NCBI GenBank assembly: GCA_900547475.1 | Contig: URGW01000028.1 | Span: forward strand, 1-50,276 | Direction: 5' to 3' | Source: an uncultured Clostridium sp. | Lineage (GTDB): Bacteria > Bacillota > Clostridia > Clostridiales > Clostridiaceae | Length of the DNA stretch: 50,276 nucleotides | In this document: positions 7,595-17,904 of the stretch, in pieces | How the letters are laid out: each line of letters starts with the position of its first letter | How positions within the stretch are numbered: the first letter of the stretch is position 1 | The notes under the pieces: generated by a model | What the model saw: the letters and a program-made list of their open reading frames with translations, nothing else | The model's database searches: none | Told to the model about the DNA's origin: nothing | Position numbers and translations under genes: made by a program

Positions 7595-10500
7595 ATGGGA
7601 ATTAGATTTATTTTTGGAAGAGCTGGTTCAGGAAAAAGCTATTATTGCTTAAATCAAATAAAGAAGAAGCTAACTAATGATAAAAATAATAAGTTAATAA
7701 TGTTAGTGCCAGATCAATATACATTTCAAACTGAAAAAAAATTATTAGAGTATGTAGGAGAAAAATCATTGCTTAGAGCTGAAGTTCTAAGCTTTAAGAG
7801 AATGGCTACAAGAGTTTTTGATAAATGTGGTGGAAGAGCAATTAATGTAATAGAAGATTCGGGAAAGAATATGCTTATTTATAAATTATTAAAGGATAAA
7901 GGTGAGGAACTTAAATATTTTAATAGAATAAGTAAGCAACAAGGATTTGTAGGAATAGTATCAAAATCAATTACTGAGTTTAAAAAATACAATATTTCCG
8001 AGGAAATATTAAAGGAAAAAGAGTTAGAAATAGAAAATAAAGATTTAAAAGAAAAGGTAAGTGATTTAGCCTCTATTTATGAAACCTTTAATGAAAGTTT
8101 GCATAAGGGATATATTGATTCTGAAGATATACTATCTATTTTAGCTAAAAAGTTAAAGGAATGTGATTTATATAATGGTGCTGAAATTTGGGTAGATGAA
8201 TTTACAACATTTACTCCGCAGCAATTAGAAGTATTAAAAGTATTAGCTAAACAATGTAAAAATGTGAACATTACTTTATGTAGTGATGGAGAAATTCAGT
8301 TTACTGAAGGTGAAACTGATATATTTGACGTAATAAAAAATACTGAAAATAGAATTTTAAAAATGATGCAAGAAAATAATATTTCATACAAAGAGCCTGT
8401 AAACTTAAATAAGAAAAATATTTATAGATTTAAAGAAAGTAAAGAGTTAGGACATATAGAAAAATATTTCTTTAATTATCCTTTTAAAATATATAAAGGT
8501 GAGTGTAAAGATATTAGATTATATAAAGCCAATAATAATTATTCTGAAATAGAATGGGTAGCACAAGATATATTAAAACTTGTTAGAGATAAAGGATATA
8601 GATATAAGGATATTGCTGTTGTTTGTAGAGAAATTGATAGTTACGATAAAATAACTTCAGTTATATTTAATGAGTACAATATTCCATATTTCCTAGATAA
8701 AAAAAGAGAGATTTTAAGTAATCCATTAGTAGTATTAATAATATCAGCATTAGAAATATTAGTTACGAATTGGTCTTATGAAAGTGTATTTAAATATGTA
8801 AAGAGTGGACTTATAACATTAGAAACAAATTTTATTGATAAATTAGAAAATTATATTTTAGCTAATGGAATAAAGGGATATAAATGGACTAGAGATTTAT
8901 TAATATCTCAAGATGAGGAACTAACACAAGAAGAAATTGAAATATTTGAGTATATGGAAGAAATCAGACGACCAATAATTAATTTATATAATAAGATAAA
9001 AGGTGACGTTACGGTAAGAAAATATTGTACTGCTTTATATGAGTTTTTATTAGAAATAAATGCTTTTGAAACTATGGATAAATGGCTTGATGATTTTAAT
9101 AATAAAGGAATGCAAGATAAAATTAAGGAATACACTCAAGTTCCAGCTATGGTAATGGATATGTTAGATCAAGCTGTAGAAGTATTAGGTAATGAAGTAA
9201 TTGATTTAAAGACTTTTTCTAAGATATTAATATCTGGATTTGAAGAAAAAGAAATTGGTGTAATTCCTATGGCATTAGATCAAGTAAATATAGGTGATAT
9301 AGCTAGAATAAAAGGTAGAGATGTAAAAGCACTTTATATAGTAGGAGCAAATGATGGTGTATTACCTTCTGCTAATAAAGACGAAGGGATATTATCTGAT
9401 GAAGATAGAATTGAACTTAAAAGCATGGGCATTGAGCTTGCTAGTGATACAAGAAGTAGAGTATTTGAAGAACAGTTTATGGTTTATACAGCATTAACAA
9501 TACCTTCTAATTATTTAATGATTACTTATCCAATGGCAGATTTTGAGGGGAAATCATTAAGACCTTCAATAATAATACCTAGATTAAAAAAGATTTTGCC
9601 TGGATTAAAGGAAGAAAGTGAGATATTTAATAGTAATTTATTTGATGATAAATATCATAATATAACTGCACCAGTACCAACATTTAATGAACTTATAGAA
9701 GCATTGAGAAGAGAATATGAAAAAGAAGAAATTGAGCCATATTGGGTAGAAACATTTAAATGGTTTGAAGAAAATGAAGAATTCAAAGATAGAACTAAGA
9801 TTATTTTTAATGGATTAAATTATACTAACTTAGTTGAAAAGATACCAAGAGAAAAAATAAAAAGGCTTTATAGTAATGATAATGGAAGATTAATGTTTAG
9901 CGTTTCTAGAATAGAAAAATATGCTCAATGTCCTTTTGGTTATTATGTTCAATATGGATTAAAAGCTAAAGATAGAAAAGTTTATGAGTTTACTGCACCA
10001 GATTTAGGTTCATTTATGCATGATATATTAGATCAATTCACCAATAAAATAAGAAAAGAAAATATATTATGGGGAGATTTAACAAAGGATAAATGTGCTG
10101 AAATAGTTAATGAGCTTGTTAATAGTAAGCTTAGAAATGAAACTAACTCTATATTAAATAGTAATAAAAAGTATCAATATTTCTCAGAAAGATTTAAAAA
10201 GACTATTACTAAATCTGTAACAGTAATATCAGAGCAAATGAGAAAAGGTGAGTTTGATATATTCAAAAGTGAATTTGATTTTGGAGATTTCAAAGATTCA
10301 GACCCAATAAAATTAGAATTACCTTCAAAGGAAATAGTATATTTAAAAGGTAGAGTTGATAGAATTGATAAAGTTGATTTAAATGGAGAAACATATATAA
10401 GAATTGTTGACTATAAATCTGGTTCTAAGAGCTTCGATTTAAATGAGTTATATTATGGTCTTCAGATTCAATTATTGGTTTATTTAGATGCAATATTGAA

Positions 10501-11026
10501 AAACTCAAAGCAAATCTTAAAGACGCAATGTATGCCTGGTGGTATATTATATTTTAAAATTGATAATCCAATAATTAAGTCAAAGAAAGCTTTAACAGAG
10601 GAAGAAATTCAAGTTGAGGTATTAAAGAAGTTAAAGATGGATGGATTATTATTGAAGAATGTAGAGCTTGTTAAGTCCATGGATAGAGATATGGAAACAT
10701 ACTCACTTATAATTCCAGCTGCATTTAAAAAGGATGGAGATTTTACAAGTACTAGCTCTGTAGTTACAGAATCGCAGTTTGAATTATTAAGAAAATATGT
10801 TAATGATAAAATGATTGAAATATGCGAAGAAATGCTTAGTGGTGAGGTTAAAATAGAACCTTGTAAATCATCAAAAGTAACATATTGTGATTATTGTGAT
10901 TATTCATCAATATGTCAATTTGATACTTCAATAAAAGATAATAAATACAAAATAATAGCAAAAAAGAAAAAAGATGATTTGTGGGATGCAATGAGTAATA
11001 AAGTAAAAATGGAGGATGGTGAATAG
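7595..11026 (+). CDS. addB: ATP-dependent helicase/nuclease AddB
   Basis: Subunit B of the AddAB helicase-nuclease, which resects double-strand breaks to Chi for RecA loading. It has 1143 residues. Walker A GRAGSGKS is at residues 8-15. A C-terminal RecB-family nuclease carries DYKSG (939-943) and a downstream Gln in GLQIQLLVY. Cys779 together with Cys1098, Cys1101 and Cys1107 fits the four iron-sulfur cluster ligands known in AddB. A TTG at 7589 overlaps AAGGAG, so the ATG at 7595 is chosen. It stops 2 bases before addA, giving the usual addB-addA operon. Confidence 0.96.
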   Translation: MGIRFIFGRAGSGKSYYCLNQIKKKLTNDKNNKLIMLVPDQYTFQTEKKLLEYVGEKSLLRAEVLSFKRMATRVFDKCGGRAINVIEDSGKNMLIYKLLKDKGEELKYFNRISKQQGFVGIVSKSITEFKKYNISEEILKEKELEIENKDLKEKVSDLASIYETFNESLHKGYIDSEDILSILAKKLKECDLYNGAEIWVDEFTTFTPQQLEVLKVLAKQCKNVNITLCSDGEIQFTEGETDIFDVIKNTENRILKMMQENNISYKEPVNLNKKNIYRFKESKELGHIEKYFFNYPFKIYKGECKDIRLYKANNNYSEIEWVAQDILKLVRDKGYRYKDIAVVCREIDSYDKITSVIFNEYNIPYFLDKKREILSNPLVVLIISALEILVTNWSYESVFKYVKSGLITLETNFIDKLENYILANGIKGYKWTRDLLISQDEELTQEEIEIFEYMEEIRRPIINLYNKIKGDVTVRKYCTALYEFLLEINAFETMDKWLDDFNNKGMQDKIKEYTQVPAMVMDMLDQAVEVLGNEVIDLKTFSKILISGFEEKEIGVIPMALDQVNIGDIARIKGRDVKALYIVGANDGVLPSANKDEGILSDEDRIELKSMGIELASDTRSRVFEEQFMVYTALTIPSNYLMITYPMADFEGKSLRPSIIIPRLKKILPGLKEESEIFNSNLFDDKYHNITAPVPTFNELIEALRREYEKEEIEPYWVETFKWFEENEEFKDRTKIIFNGLNYTNLVEKIPREKIKRLYSNDNGRLMFSVSRIEKYAQCPFGYYVQYGLKAKDRKVYEFTAPDLGSFMHDILDQFTNKIRKENILWGDLTKDKCAEIVNELVNSKLRNETNSILNSNKKYQYFSERFKKTITKSVTVISEQMRKGEFDIFKSEFDFGDFKDSDPIKLELPSKEIVYLKGRVDRIDKVDLNGETYIRIVDYKSGSKSFDLNELYYGLQIQLLVYLDAILKNSKQILKTQCMPGGILYFKIDNPIIKSKKALTEEEIQVEVLKKLKMDGLLLKNVELVKSMDRDMETYSLIIPAAFKKDGDFTSTSSVVTESQFELLRKYVNDKMIEICEEMLSGEVKIEPCKSSKVTYCDYCDYSSICQFDTSIKDNKYKIIAKKKKDDLWDAMSNKVKMEDGE

Positions 11027-11028
11027 AT

Positions 11029-14000
11029 ATGGGAGCTACTAAATGGACTGATGAACAGCTTCAAGCCATAGAAACAAGAAGATGTAATTTACTTGTGGCG
11101 GCCGCTGCGGGTTCAGGGAAAACAGCTGTTTTAGTTGAAAGAATTATAAGAATAATAACTGATGAAAAAAATCCAGTAGATATTGATAAGCTTTTAGTTG
11201 TTACCTTTACTAGTGCAGCAGCATCAGAGATGAGAGAAAGAATAGCAGCAGCTATATCAAAGGCTTTAGAGAAAAGTCCTAACTCTAAAAATCTTCAAAG
11301 ACAACTTACTTTATTAAGTAGAGCTAATATTACTACTATGCACTCTTTTTGCTTAGATGTAATTAAAAATTATTTTTATACTATTGATTTAGATCCTAGC
11401 TTTAGAATAGGTGATGAAACAGAAGCAACTTTAATGAAAAATGAAATAATTGAAGAGCTTTTTGAAGAGTACTATGAAGAAGATAATGAGGAGTTTAAAG
11501 ATTTACTAGAAGCATATAGTGGGTCTAAAGATGATGAAAAATTAAAAGAAATGATACTTTCTTTATATAGATTTTCTATGAGTGGACCTTGGCCAGAGAA
11601 ATGGTTAATAGAGAAGGCTGAAGCTTTTAATATTAGTACTTTAGAAGAACTTGATAAAAGTGAGTGGGTAAAGGTGCTAAAGGAGAGTTTAAGAGTTGAA
11701 TTAAATGGATTCTTAAATATGTATAGAAAAGCTATTGAAATAATTAATGATACTGATGGGTTAGAGCCATATTTAGATGCTTTTAATAGTGATTATGACC
11801 ATTTATTAAGGGCTTATGAAAGCTTAGATAGAGGTTTAAATGATATTTATATTGCTTTAAATTCTATTTCATTTATTAAGTTAAAGACAGTTAAGAAGAA
11901 TCAAGTTTCTGATGAAAATGCTCAAAATTCAGTTAAGAGTATAAGAGATTCAGTTAAGAAAAAAATAAAATCATTAATTGAAAATACTTTTGAATTTACT
12001 CCTCAAGAAGCTTTAGATGGAATAATAGGTGTATATCCTTTTATGAAGACATTAGCCACTATAACTCTTGAGTTTTTAAAGAGATTTGATGAAAAGAAAA
12101 GAGAAAAAAATATATTAGACTTTAATGACTTAGAGCATCTTTGTTTAAAAATATTAATTGATAAGGATAAAAATAATAATATTGTGCCATCCAAGGTTGC
12201 AGAACATTTTATGGAGTTCTTTGATGAAGTATTAGTAGATGAATATCAAGATTCTAATAATGTTCAAGAAACTATAATAGATTTAGTTTCGAGAAGAAGA
12301 TATGAAGAATCTAATGTATTTATGGTTGGAGATGTTAAGCAAAGTATATATAGATTTAGACAGGCAAAACCAGAGCTATTTTTAGATAAATATAATAGAT
12401 ATTCTTTAGAGGATGGAAGTAAAGATAGAAAAATTCAATTATATAAAAACTTTAGAAGTAGGAAAGAAGTTATAGAAGGCGTAAACTATATATTTAAGAT
12501 GGTTATGTCTAATACAGTAGGTGAACTTGAATATACTAATGAAGAGGCATTGAACTTAGGTGCAAGCTTTACGGAAGTTACTGATGAAAAGTCAATAGTG
12601 GGCGGTGAAATTGAGCTTCACATATTAGATAAATCAGGAATTGTTAAGGAAGAAGAAGTTGAAGTTGTAGATGAAGATAGTGAAGGTGGAAATAAAGAAG
12701 AGGAAGAAGATATAGATGCTATTACTCTTGAAGCTAAAATTGTTGCAAAGAGAATAAAAGATTTATTTGAAATTAAGGATGGTAAAAAGTTTAAGGTATT
12801 TGATAAGGATACTAATGAATATAGAGATGTTAGATATAAAGATATAGTTATTCTTTTAAGAGCAACAAAAAATTGGGCAGAGATATTTTTAGATGAATTA
12901 GGATCTGAAGGCATTCCAGTATATGCTGATACTGGTAGTGGATATTTTGAATCCATTGAAATTAGAACTATAATGTCTTTACTTAAGATAATAGATAATC
13001 CACTTCAAGATGTACCTATGATAGCAACTTTAAAATCACCTATATGCGGATTTACTGCTGAAGAATTAAGTGACTTAAGATTATTAAATAAAGATTTATA
13101 TTTTTATGAAATAATAAAAGAAGTTTATGAAGGCAATTATGAAGTAAATGAGGAGTTAAAGTTTAAGTGTGATAATTTTATTGAAAACTTAGATAATTGG
13201 AGAGAAAGAGCAATATATACTCCAATAGATGAATTCATATGGTATCTTTATATGGATACTGCCTTTTATGGATATGTTGGAGCAATGCCTAATGGAAAGC
13301 TGAGACAGGCGAACTTAAAAATTCTTTTCCAAAGAGCAAAGCAATATGAAAGCACTAGTTTTAAAGGATTATTTAATTTTATAAACTTTATTAATAAATT
13401 AAGAAAGTCTTCTGGAGATATGGGAAGTGCGAAAGTGCTTGGAGAAAATGAAGATGTAGTAAGAATTATGAGTATTCATAAGAGTAAAGGTCTTGAGTTC
13501 CCAGTAGTATTTACTAGTGGAATGGGTAAGCAGTTTAATTTAATGGATTTATCAAATTCTATTTTATATCATGAAGAATTAGGTTTTGGACCTAGTTACG
13601 TTAACTTAGAAACTAGAAATTCGTATTCAACTTTAGCAAAAGAGGCAATAAAGAAAAGAATAAGATTAGAAACTTTATCTGAAGAAATGAGAATACTTTA
13701 TGTTGCATTTACTAGAGCAAAGGAAAAATTAATTATTACTGGAGCAACTAGTAATTTAGAAAAATCAATTAATAGTTGGATATCATCGGCTTCATTAGAT
13801 GAGAATATAATTTTACCATCTGAAGTTCTAAAAGGAAAATCATATTTAGATTGGATTGCTATGGCTATGTGTAAACATACCTGTGGGGAAAAGTTAAGAG
13901 GGGTTACCGGTGCTACTAGAGACTTAATCACAAATGACTTTTCCACATGGAATATTAAATTCTGGACAAAAGACTTATTAACAGTGGATAAAAATTTAGA

Positions 14001-14790
14001 GCCTGTGGATAAAATTGAAGATGAAAGCCTGTTTATAACTTCTAAAAATGTTGTTGTTGATAAAGAAATAAGAAGAAGGCTTGACTATAAATATAAATTT
14101 ATAGAAGGTGCAATGTTACCAAGTAATATTTCTGTTTCTGATTTAAAGAAAAAAGAATTTACTTATGGAGATGAGGTTCATGATACTGTAGAGGTATTTA
14201 AAGAAAAGGAAGTTTTAAAGCCTAAATTTTTAAAAGAAGAAAAGGGATTATCTGCAGCTGAAAGAGGAACTGTAATTCACTATGTTATGCAAAGATTGAA
14301 TTATGATAGAGTAAGTACAATTGGTGAAATTAAAGCACAAATAGAAGAAATGGTATTAGACAATTCACTAACGGAAAAAGAAGCTTCTTCTGTATGGTAT
14401 AAGAAAATATATAATTTCTTTAATAGTAAATTAGGAGAGAGATTATTAAAAGCTTATGAAGAAGGTAGATTAGTAAGTAGGGAATTACCTTTCTTTACTG
14501 AATTAAGTAGTGTAGAATATGATCCAGAATTAAATAAAGATGTCTATATAGATGAAAAGATTAGACTTCAAGGGATAATAGATTGTTTCTTTGAGGAAGA
14601 GGATGGAATAGTTCTTTTAGACTATAAGACTGATTATGTAGAAGAAGGAAAAGTTGATGAAATAATTGAAAGATATAGAACTCAGCTTAAGTATTATAAG
14701 GATGCTTTAGAGAAGATAACTGAAAAAAGGGTAAAGGAAAGTTATTTATATTTGTTTAGTATAGATGAAGAAATAAAAGTAGAAATCTAA
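11029..14790 (+). CDS. addA: ATP-dependent helicase/nuclease AddA
   Basis: Subunit A of AddAB: a 3'-5' superfamily 1 (UvrD/Rep-like) helicase with a C-terminal nuclease. It has 1253 residues. Q-motif and Walker A (TDEQLQAI, then AAAAGSGKT with K31-T32), the DEYQD Walker B box (D404 onward), SIHKSKGLEFPVVF and LYVAFTRAKEKL helicase motifs are present. The nuclease site is LLDYKTDY (D1198, K1200). A highly acidic insert near residues 540-570 (EEEVEVVDEDSEGG and following) looks like a flexible linker within the helicase. It is translationally close to addB and followed by a terminator. Confidence 0.97.
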   Translation: MGATKWTDEQLQAIETRRCNLLVAAAAGSGKTAVLVERIIRIITDEKNPVDIDKLLVVTFTSAAASEMRERIAAAISKALEKSPNSKNLQRQLTLLSRANITTMHSFCLDVIKNYFYTIDLDPSFRIGDETEATLMKNEIIEELFEEYYEEDNEEFKDLLEAYSGSKDDEKLKEMILSLYRFSMSGPWPEKWLIEKAEAFNISTLEELDKSEWVKVLKESLRVELNGFLNMYRKAIEIINDTDGLEPYLDAFNSDYDHLLRAYESLDRGLNDIYIALNSISFIKLKTVKKNQVSDENAQNSVKSIRDSVKKKIKSLIENTFEFTPQEALDGIIGVYPFMKTLATITLEFLKRFDEKKREKNILDFNDLEHLCLKILIDKDKNNNIVPSKVAEHFMEFFDEVLVDEYQDSNNVQETIIDLVSRRRYEESNVFMVGDVKQSIYRFRQAKPELFLDKYNRYSLEDGSKDRKIQLYKNFRSRKEVIEGVNYIFKMVMSNTVGELEYTNEEALNLGASFTEVTDEKSIVGGEIELHILDKSGIVKEEEVEVVDEDSEGGNKEEEEDIDAITLEAKIVAKRIKDLFEIKDGKKFKVFDKDTNEYRDVRYKDIVILLRATKNWAEIFLDELGSEGIPVYADTGSGYFESIEIRTIMSLLKIIDNPLQDVPMIATLKSPICGFTAEELSDLRLLNKDLYFYEIIKEVYEGNYEVNEELKFKCDNFIENLDNWRERAIYTPIDEFIWYLYMDTAFYGYVGAMPNGKLRQANLKILFQRAKQYESTSFKGLFNFINFINKLRKSSGDMGSAKVLGENEDVVRIMSIHKSKGLEFPVVFTSGMGKQFNLMDLSNSILYHEELGFGPSYVNLETRNSYSTLAKEAIKKRIRLETLSEEMRILYVAFTRAKEKLIITGATSNLEKSINSWISSASLDENIILPSEVLKGKSYLDWIAMAMCKHTCGEKLRGVTGATRDLITNDFSTWNIKFWTKDLLTVDKNLEPVDKIEDESLFITSKNVVVDKEIRRRLDYKYKFIEGAMLPSNISVSDLKKKEFTYGDEVHDTVEVFKEKEVLKPKFLKEEKGLSAAERGTVIHYVMQRLNYDRVSTIGEIKAQIEEMVLDNSLTEKEASSVWYKKIYNFFNSKLGERLLKAYEEGRLVSRELPFFTELSSVEYDPELNKDVYIDEKIRLQGIIDCFFEEEDGIVLLDYKTDYVEEGKVDEIIERYRTQLKYYKDALEKITEKRVKESYLYLFSIDEEIKVEI

Positions 14791-14817
14791 TTTTTAAAGT
14801 ATGATATAGAGTGTATG

Positions 14818-14861
14818 CACCTAAAGTCTAAGCAATTATATTACTAGGCTTTAGGTGTTTT
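14818..14861 (+). terminator. Terminator of addBA
   Basis: CACCTAAAGTCTA pairs with TAGGCTTTAGGTG (one G-U), followed by TTTTAA. It faces the end of the minus-strand ABC transporter operon. Confidence 0.85.
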
Positions 14862-14869
14862 AATACTAT

Positions 14870-15532
14870 TTATTGAAATATTTTTCCATCAATAACTCTT
14901 ACAATTCTTGAACACTGTTTCGCAATATTATAGTCATGGGTTACAATAATAACAGTTTTTCCAGCTGCATTTATTTCAATAAGTAAGTCCATAATATCTT
15001 GTCCAGTTTTTTGATCTAAGTTACCAGTTGGTTCATCAGCAAGTATTATTTCAGGTTCAGTAACTAAAGCTCTTGCTATGGCAACTCTTTGTTGTTGACC
15101 ACCAGATAATTTATTTATTTTTTTATCTTTAAGGTGAAATAATCCAACTTTTTTTAAATATAAAATTGATTTTTCTACTCTTTCTTTATTTGAAATTTTT
15201 CTATAAGTTAAAGGTAACATAACATTTTCTATTACTGTATATTGCTTTAAAAGTGCATAGTATTGAAATATGAAGCCAAATAATTTATTTCTTACTAAAT
15301 TAGGTTTAGCTTTCATTAAATCTTTAACTTCTTTTCCTTCAATATAATAATTCCCACTAGACTGAACATCTATTAAACCTAGAATATTAAGTAAAGTGCT
15401 TTTACCAGAACCAGAAGGTCCCATAATAGCAATAAGCTCTCCTTTTTTAATAGATAAATTAATATTATCTAATACTTTAATTTCATTATCATAAACTTTA
15501 GATAAGTTTTTTATTTCTATAATATTAATCAT
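14870..15532 (-). CDS. ABC transporter ATP-binding protein (MacB/LolD type)
   Basis: ATPase driving the two permeases encoded just upstream. It has 220 residues: Walker A GPSGSGKST, Q-loop in FIFQYYALLKQYTVIENV, signature LSGGQQQRVAIARAL, Walker B IILADEPTGNLD and the H-loop in IIVTHDYN. The LSGGQQQRVAIARAL and DEPTGNLD forms mark the MacB/LolD/FtsE branch. Its ATG overlaps the end of the permease gene as ATGA, after GGAGG, so translational coupling is expected. It is the last gene of a three-gene operon. Confidence 0.92.
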   Translation of the reverse strand: MINIIEIKNLSKVYDNEIKVLDNINLSIKKGELIAIMGPSGSGKSTLLNILGLIDVQSSGNYYIEGKEVKDLMKAKPNLVRNKLFGFIFQYYALLKQYTVIENVMLPLTYRKISNKERVEKSILYLKKVGLFHLKDKKINKLSGGQQQRVAIARALVTEPEIILADEPTGNLDQKTGQDIMDLLIEINAAGKTVIIVTHDYNIAKQCSRIVRVIDGKIFQ

Positions 15533-16689
15533 TCTATTCCTCCAATTAATTCTTTAGGCTGAAATTTTTTAAGAACATTATAAATTACAAAACTATTAAT
15601 AAGATTAAGTACGATTATAATAATGATACTTATTAAAAAAAATTCAAGGTTGAAATTTATATCAATATTTGCTTTTATACTTCCTGTTTGCATATTTTTG
15701 ATATAATTAATATTTGATAAATAAGTAAATCCAATATTAGCTATTATAGCTATACAGCTTAATAGAATGTTTTCATAAGTAAAATTTAAAGCAATATTTT
15801 TTAATGATTCTCCTAATACTATCCGGATTCCTAACTCACGTTTTCTAAATATAATACATAATATATTTGAAATAATTAATCCCAACAAAGCAACAGCTAA
15901 AGCCATAGCAATATAAGGTAACCATCTTTTATTATAGTTTTGATTGTAATCCATAGTAGCTTTAATACTATCTTTAAAATTAACAAAGGTAAAATAGTCA
16001 GATTTAAAACTACTGGTAGATTGATCATTTAAATTAATAATATTATCATGTAATGGATATATAGACTTTGATGCTGGAGTTAAAAAACAATCCTTTGTAG
16101 TTAAATAAAGTGTTAAGTCGTTAGTATCAACTGGAAGATATTTATTAGATTTCATAAATCCTTTTATTATATATTTATTACCGTAATTATCTTCAACAGT
16201 ATCATTAATGTTATAATCATTTTTGATTTTTTCACCCAAAATAATAGGAATAGTATCAAAACTTTCTGAATTAAAGTCATCATCTGAAAATCCTGGACCA
16301 TATATTATTTTATCTTTAATTAAATCATAATAATTTTTATCAATTTCACAACCACTTAAGGAAAATTCGCTATCTATAAAGGGATTATCAGAGAAACCAT
16401 AAGAAGAAAAACCATATATTGTACCTAAATTTTCTTCTTTAAGTTTGCTTAAAGCATCTGCATATAATTCACTATCATCAAGTAACTCATTAGATATTGG
16501 TTTAATTAAATATAAATTATTAATATTTTTTAATGCCCATTTATTATTAGAACTAATTATTATTCCAGTTGTGTACGTTCTAAATATAAAATAAGCAGTT
16601 GATAAAGTTAGAGTTAATAAAATTATTATTAAAATAGAGGTATTTTTCCTAATTTTTATTCCATAAAAAATATCTTTTAATTTAAACAT
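15529..16689 (-). CDS. ABC transporter permease with FtsX domain (2)
   Basis: Membrane subunit, 386 residues, of MacB-like topology: an N-terminal transmembrane helix (ILIIILLTLTLSTAYFIF), a large extracellular domain of about 200 residues, and three C-terminal helices of the FtsX domain, with FRKRELGIRIVLGES as the usual cytoplasmic coupling segment. AGGAG lies before the ATG and only 3 bases separate it from the preceding permease gene. Such transporters move lipids, peptides or antimicrobials, or act mechanically on the envelope. The substrate cannot be told here, and no two-component system lies next to it. Confidence 0.85.
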   Translation of the reverse strand: MFKLKDIFYGIKIRKNTSILIIILLTLTLSTAYFIFRTYTTGIIISSNNKWALKNINNLYLIKPISNELLDDSELYADALSKLKEENLGTIYGFSSYGFSDNPFIDSEFSLSGCEIDKNYYDLIKDKIIYGPGFSDDDFNSESFDTIPIILGEKIKNDYNINDTVEDNYGNKYIIKGFMKSNKYLPVDTNDLTLYLTTKDCFLTPASKSIYPLHDNIINLNDQSTSSFKSDYFTFVNFKDSIKATMDYNQNYNKRWLPYIAMALAVALLGLIISNILCIIFRKRELGIRIVLGESLKNIALNFTYENILLSCIAIIANIGFTYLSNINYIKNMQTGSIKANIDINFNLEFFLISIIIIIVLNLINSFVIYNVLKKFQPKELIGGIE

Positions 16690-16692
16690 ATC

Positions 16693-17757
16693 CTACTCCT
16701 TTAATATTCCATTAATATCGCTTTTATTGGTAATTGGATAGATGTAAATCAATATTAATATAATTAAAATCAATGTAGCTAAAGGAACAAATAATAAGTT
16801 TCCTTTAAATATTTCCATAGGAATTACATCACTTTTTATTTCATATAGATCTAAAGTATATTGAATAATAAATGAAATAATACAGGATATTACAGTACAA
16901 ATAAGTAATTTTATAAATTCTGAATAAACTATTTTAAAATTACTAGCACCTAAAACTTTCCTTAAATAAATTTCTTTCTTTTTAATATTATTGAAATAGC
17001 TAATAAATAATATTAAATTAATTAAACTTATTAATACTACTTTTAATGGATATATGACCCTAGAGTAAAAATAAGTATTAGGTACAAAGCAACTCTTAAA
17101 AAAAGTATATTTTTTATTAGATATATTTATATTTATTTTTTTATTTTTTTCTAACAAAAGATTTTTCAATGTTTCTATTTCATTTTTAATTTTTTTATTA
17201 CTACATATTAGTAAGCTTAATTCACCTTCAGTTGTTGGTATAGCTTCATTAAGCTTATCTCTTTCACTATCATAATTAATAAAGTAATACTTAATATTTG
17301 GATGAAAATTCTCACTATCAACTTTACCAACTACAGTATTTTTTTGCTGATTAATTTGTATACTGTCACCTATACTATATGAATCATCACTAACTATAAC
17401 ATTAGAGGTGTTACTATCAAATTTATTACCTTCGGAAAGGGTATTATTAAATCCCTTATAATTTAAAACATAAACTTTAGAAAGTTCTCCTTCTAAAACA
17501 ATATTAACAATATTAATATAATCATAATTATTTTTTGAATAATTACTTAAAGCTTCTAAATCTGAATTTTTAATATTATCTATTTTCATTTCGTAAATAT
17601 ACTTAGTATTATTGACTAAGTTACCTAAATCTTTGTAGTAATAGTCTAGGTAAGAACTGGTAGATAATGATGTTGCTAAAGTAAAAATTGTTAGTGAAAA
17701 AGTTAATATAAAAAAATAAAGCTTATTAGCTTTTATATCTTTTAATAGATAAATCAT
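16693..17757 (-). CDS. ABC transporter permease-like membrane protein (1)
   Basis: First gene of the transporter operon, 354 residues. It has one N-terminal helix, an extracellular region of about 200 residues and three or more C-terminal helices, with KKKEIYLRKVLGASNFKI as the FtsX-type coupling helix before the membrane bundle. The translated frame extends upstream, but GGAGG followed by ATACTATG fixes the start at 17757. With the second permease it should form the heterodimeric membrane part of a MacB-like complex. The extracellular domain shows no motif I recognise. Confidence 0.8.
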   Translation of the reverse strand: MIYLLKDIKANKLYFFILTFSLTIFTLATSLSTSSYLDYYYKDLGNLVNNTKYIYEMKIDNIKNSDLEALSNYSKNNYDYINIVNIVLEGELSKVYVLNYKGFNNTLSEGNKFDSNTSNVIVSDDSYSIGDSIQINQQKNTVVGKVDSENFHPNIKYYFINYDSERDKLNEAIPTTEGELSLLICSNKKIKNEIETLKNLLLEKNKKININISNKKYTFFKSCFVPNTYFYSRVIYPLKVVLISLINLILFISYFNNIKKKEIYLRKVLGASNFKIVYSEFIKLLICTVISCIISFIIQYTLDLYEIKSDVIPMEIFKGNLLFVPLATLILIILILIYIYPITNKSDINGILKE

Positions 17758-17904
17758 AGTATCCTCCATTAAAATATAAGTAATAAAACATAACATATAT
17801 TAAGCATAACAACCCCAGAAATAAATAACAATAAATGTAAAGAAATATTAACATATTTTAAATTTTTACAGAAAATAAACTTAAATCATATTTTTAAAAT
17901 TAAT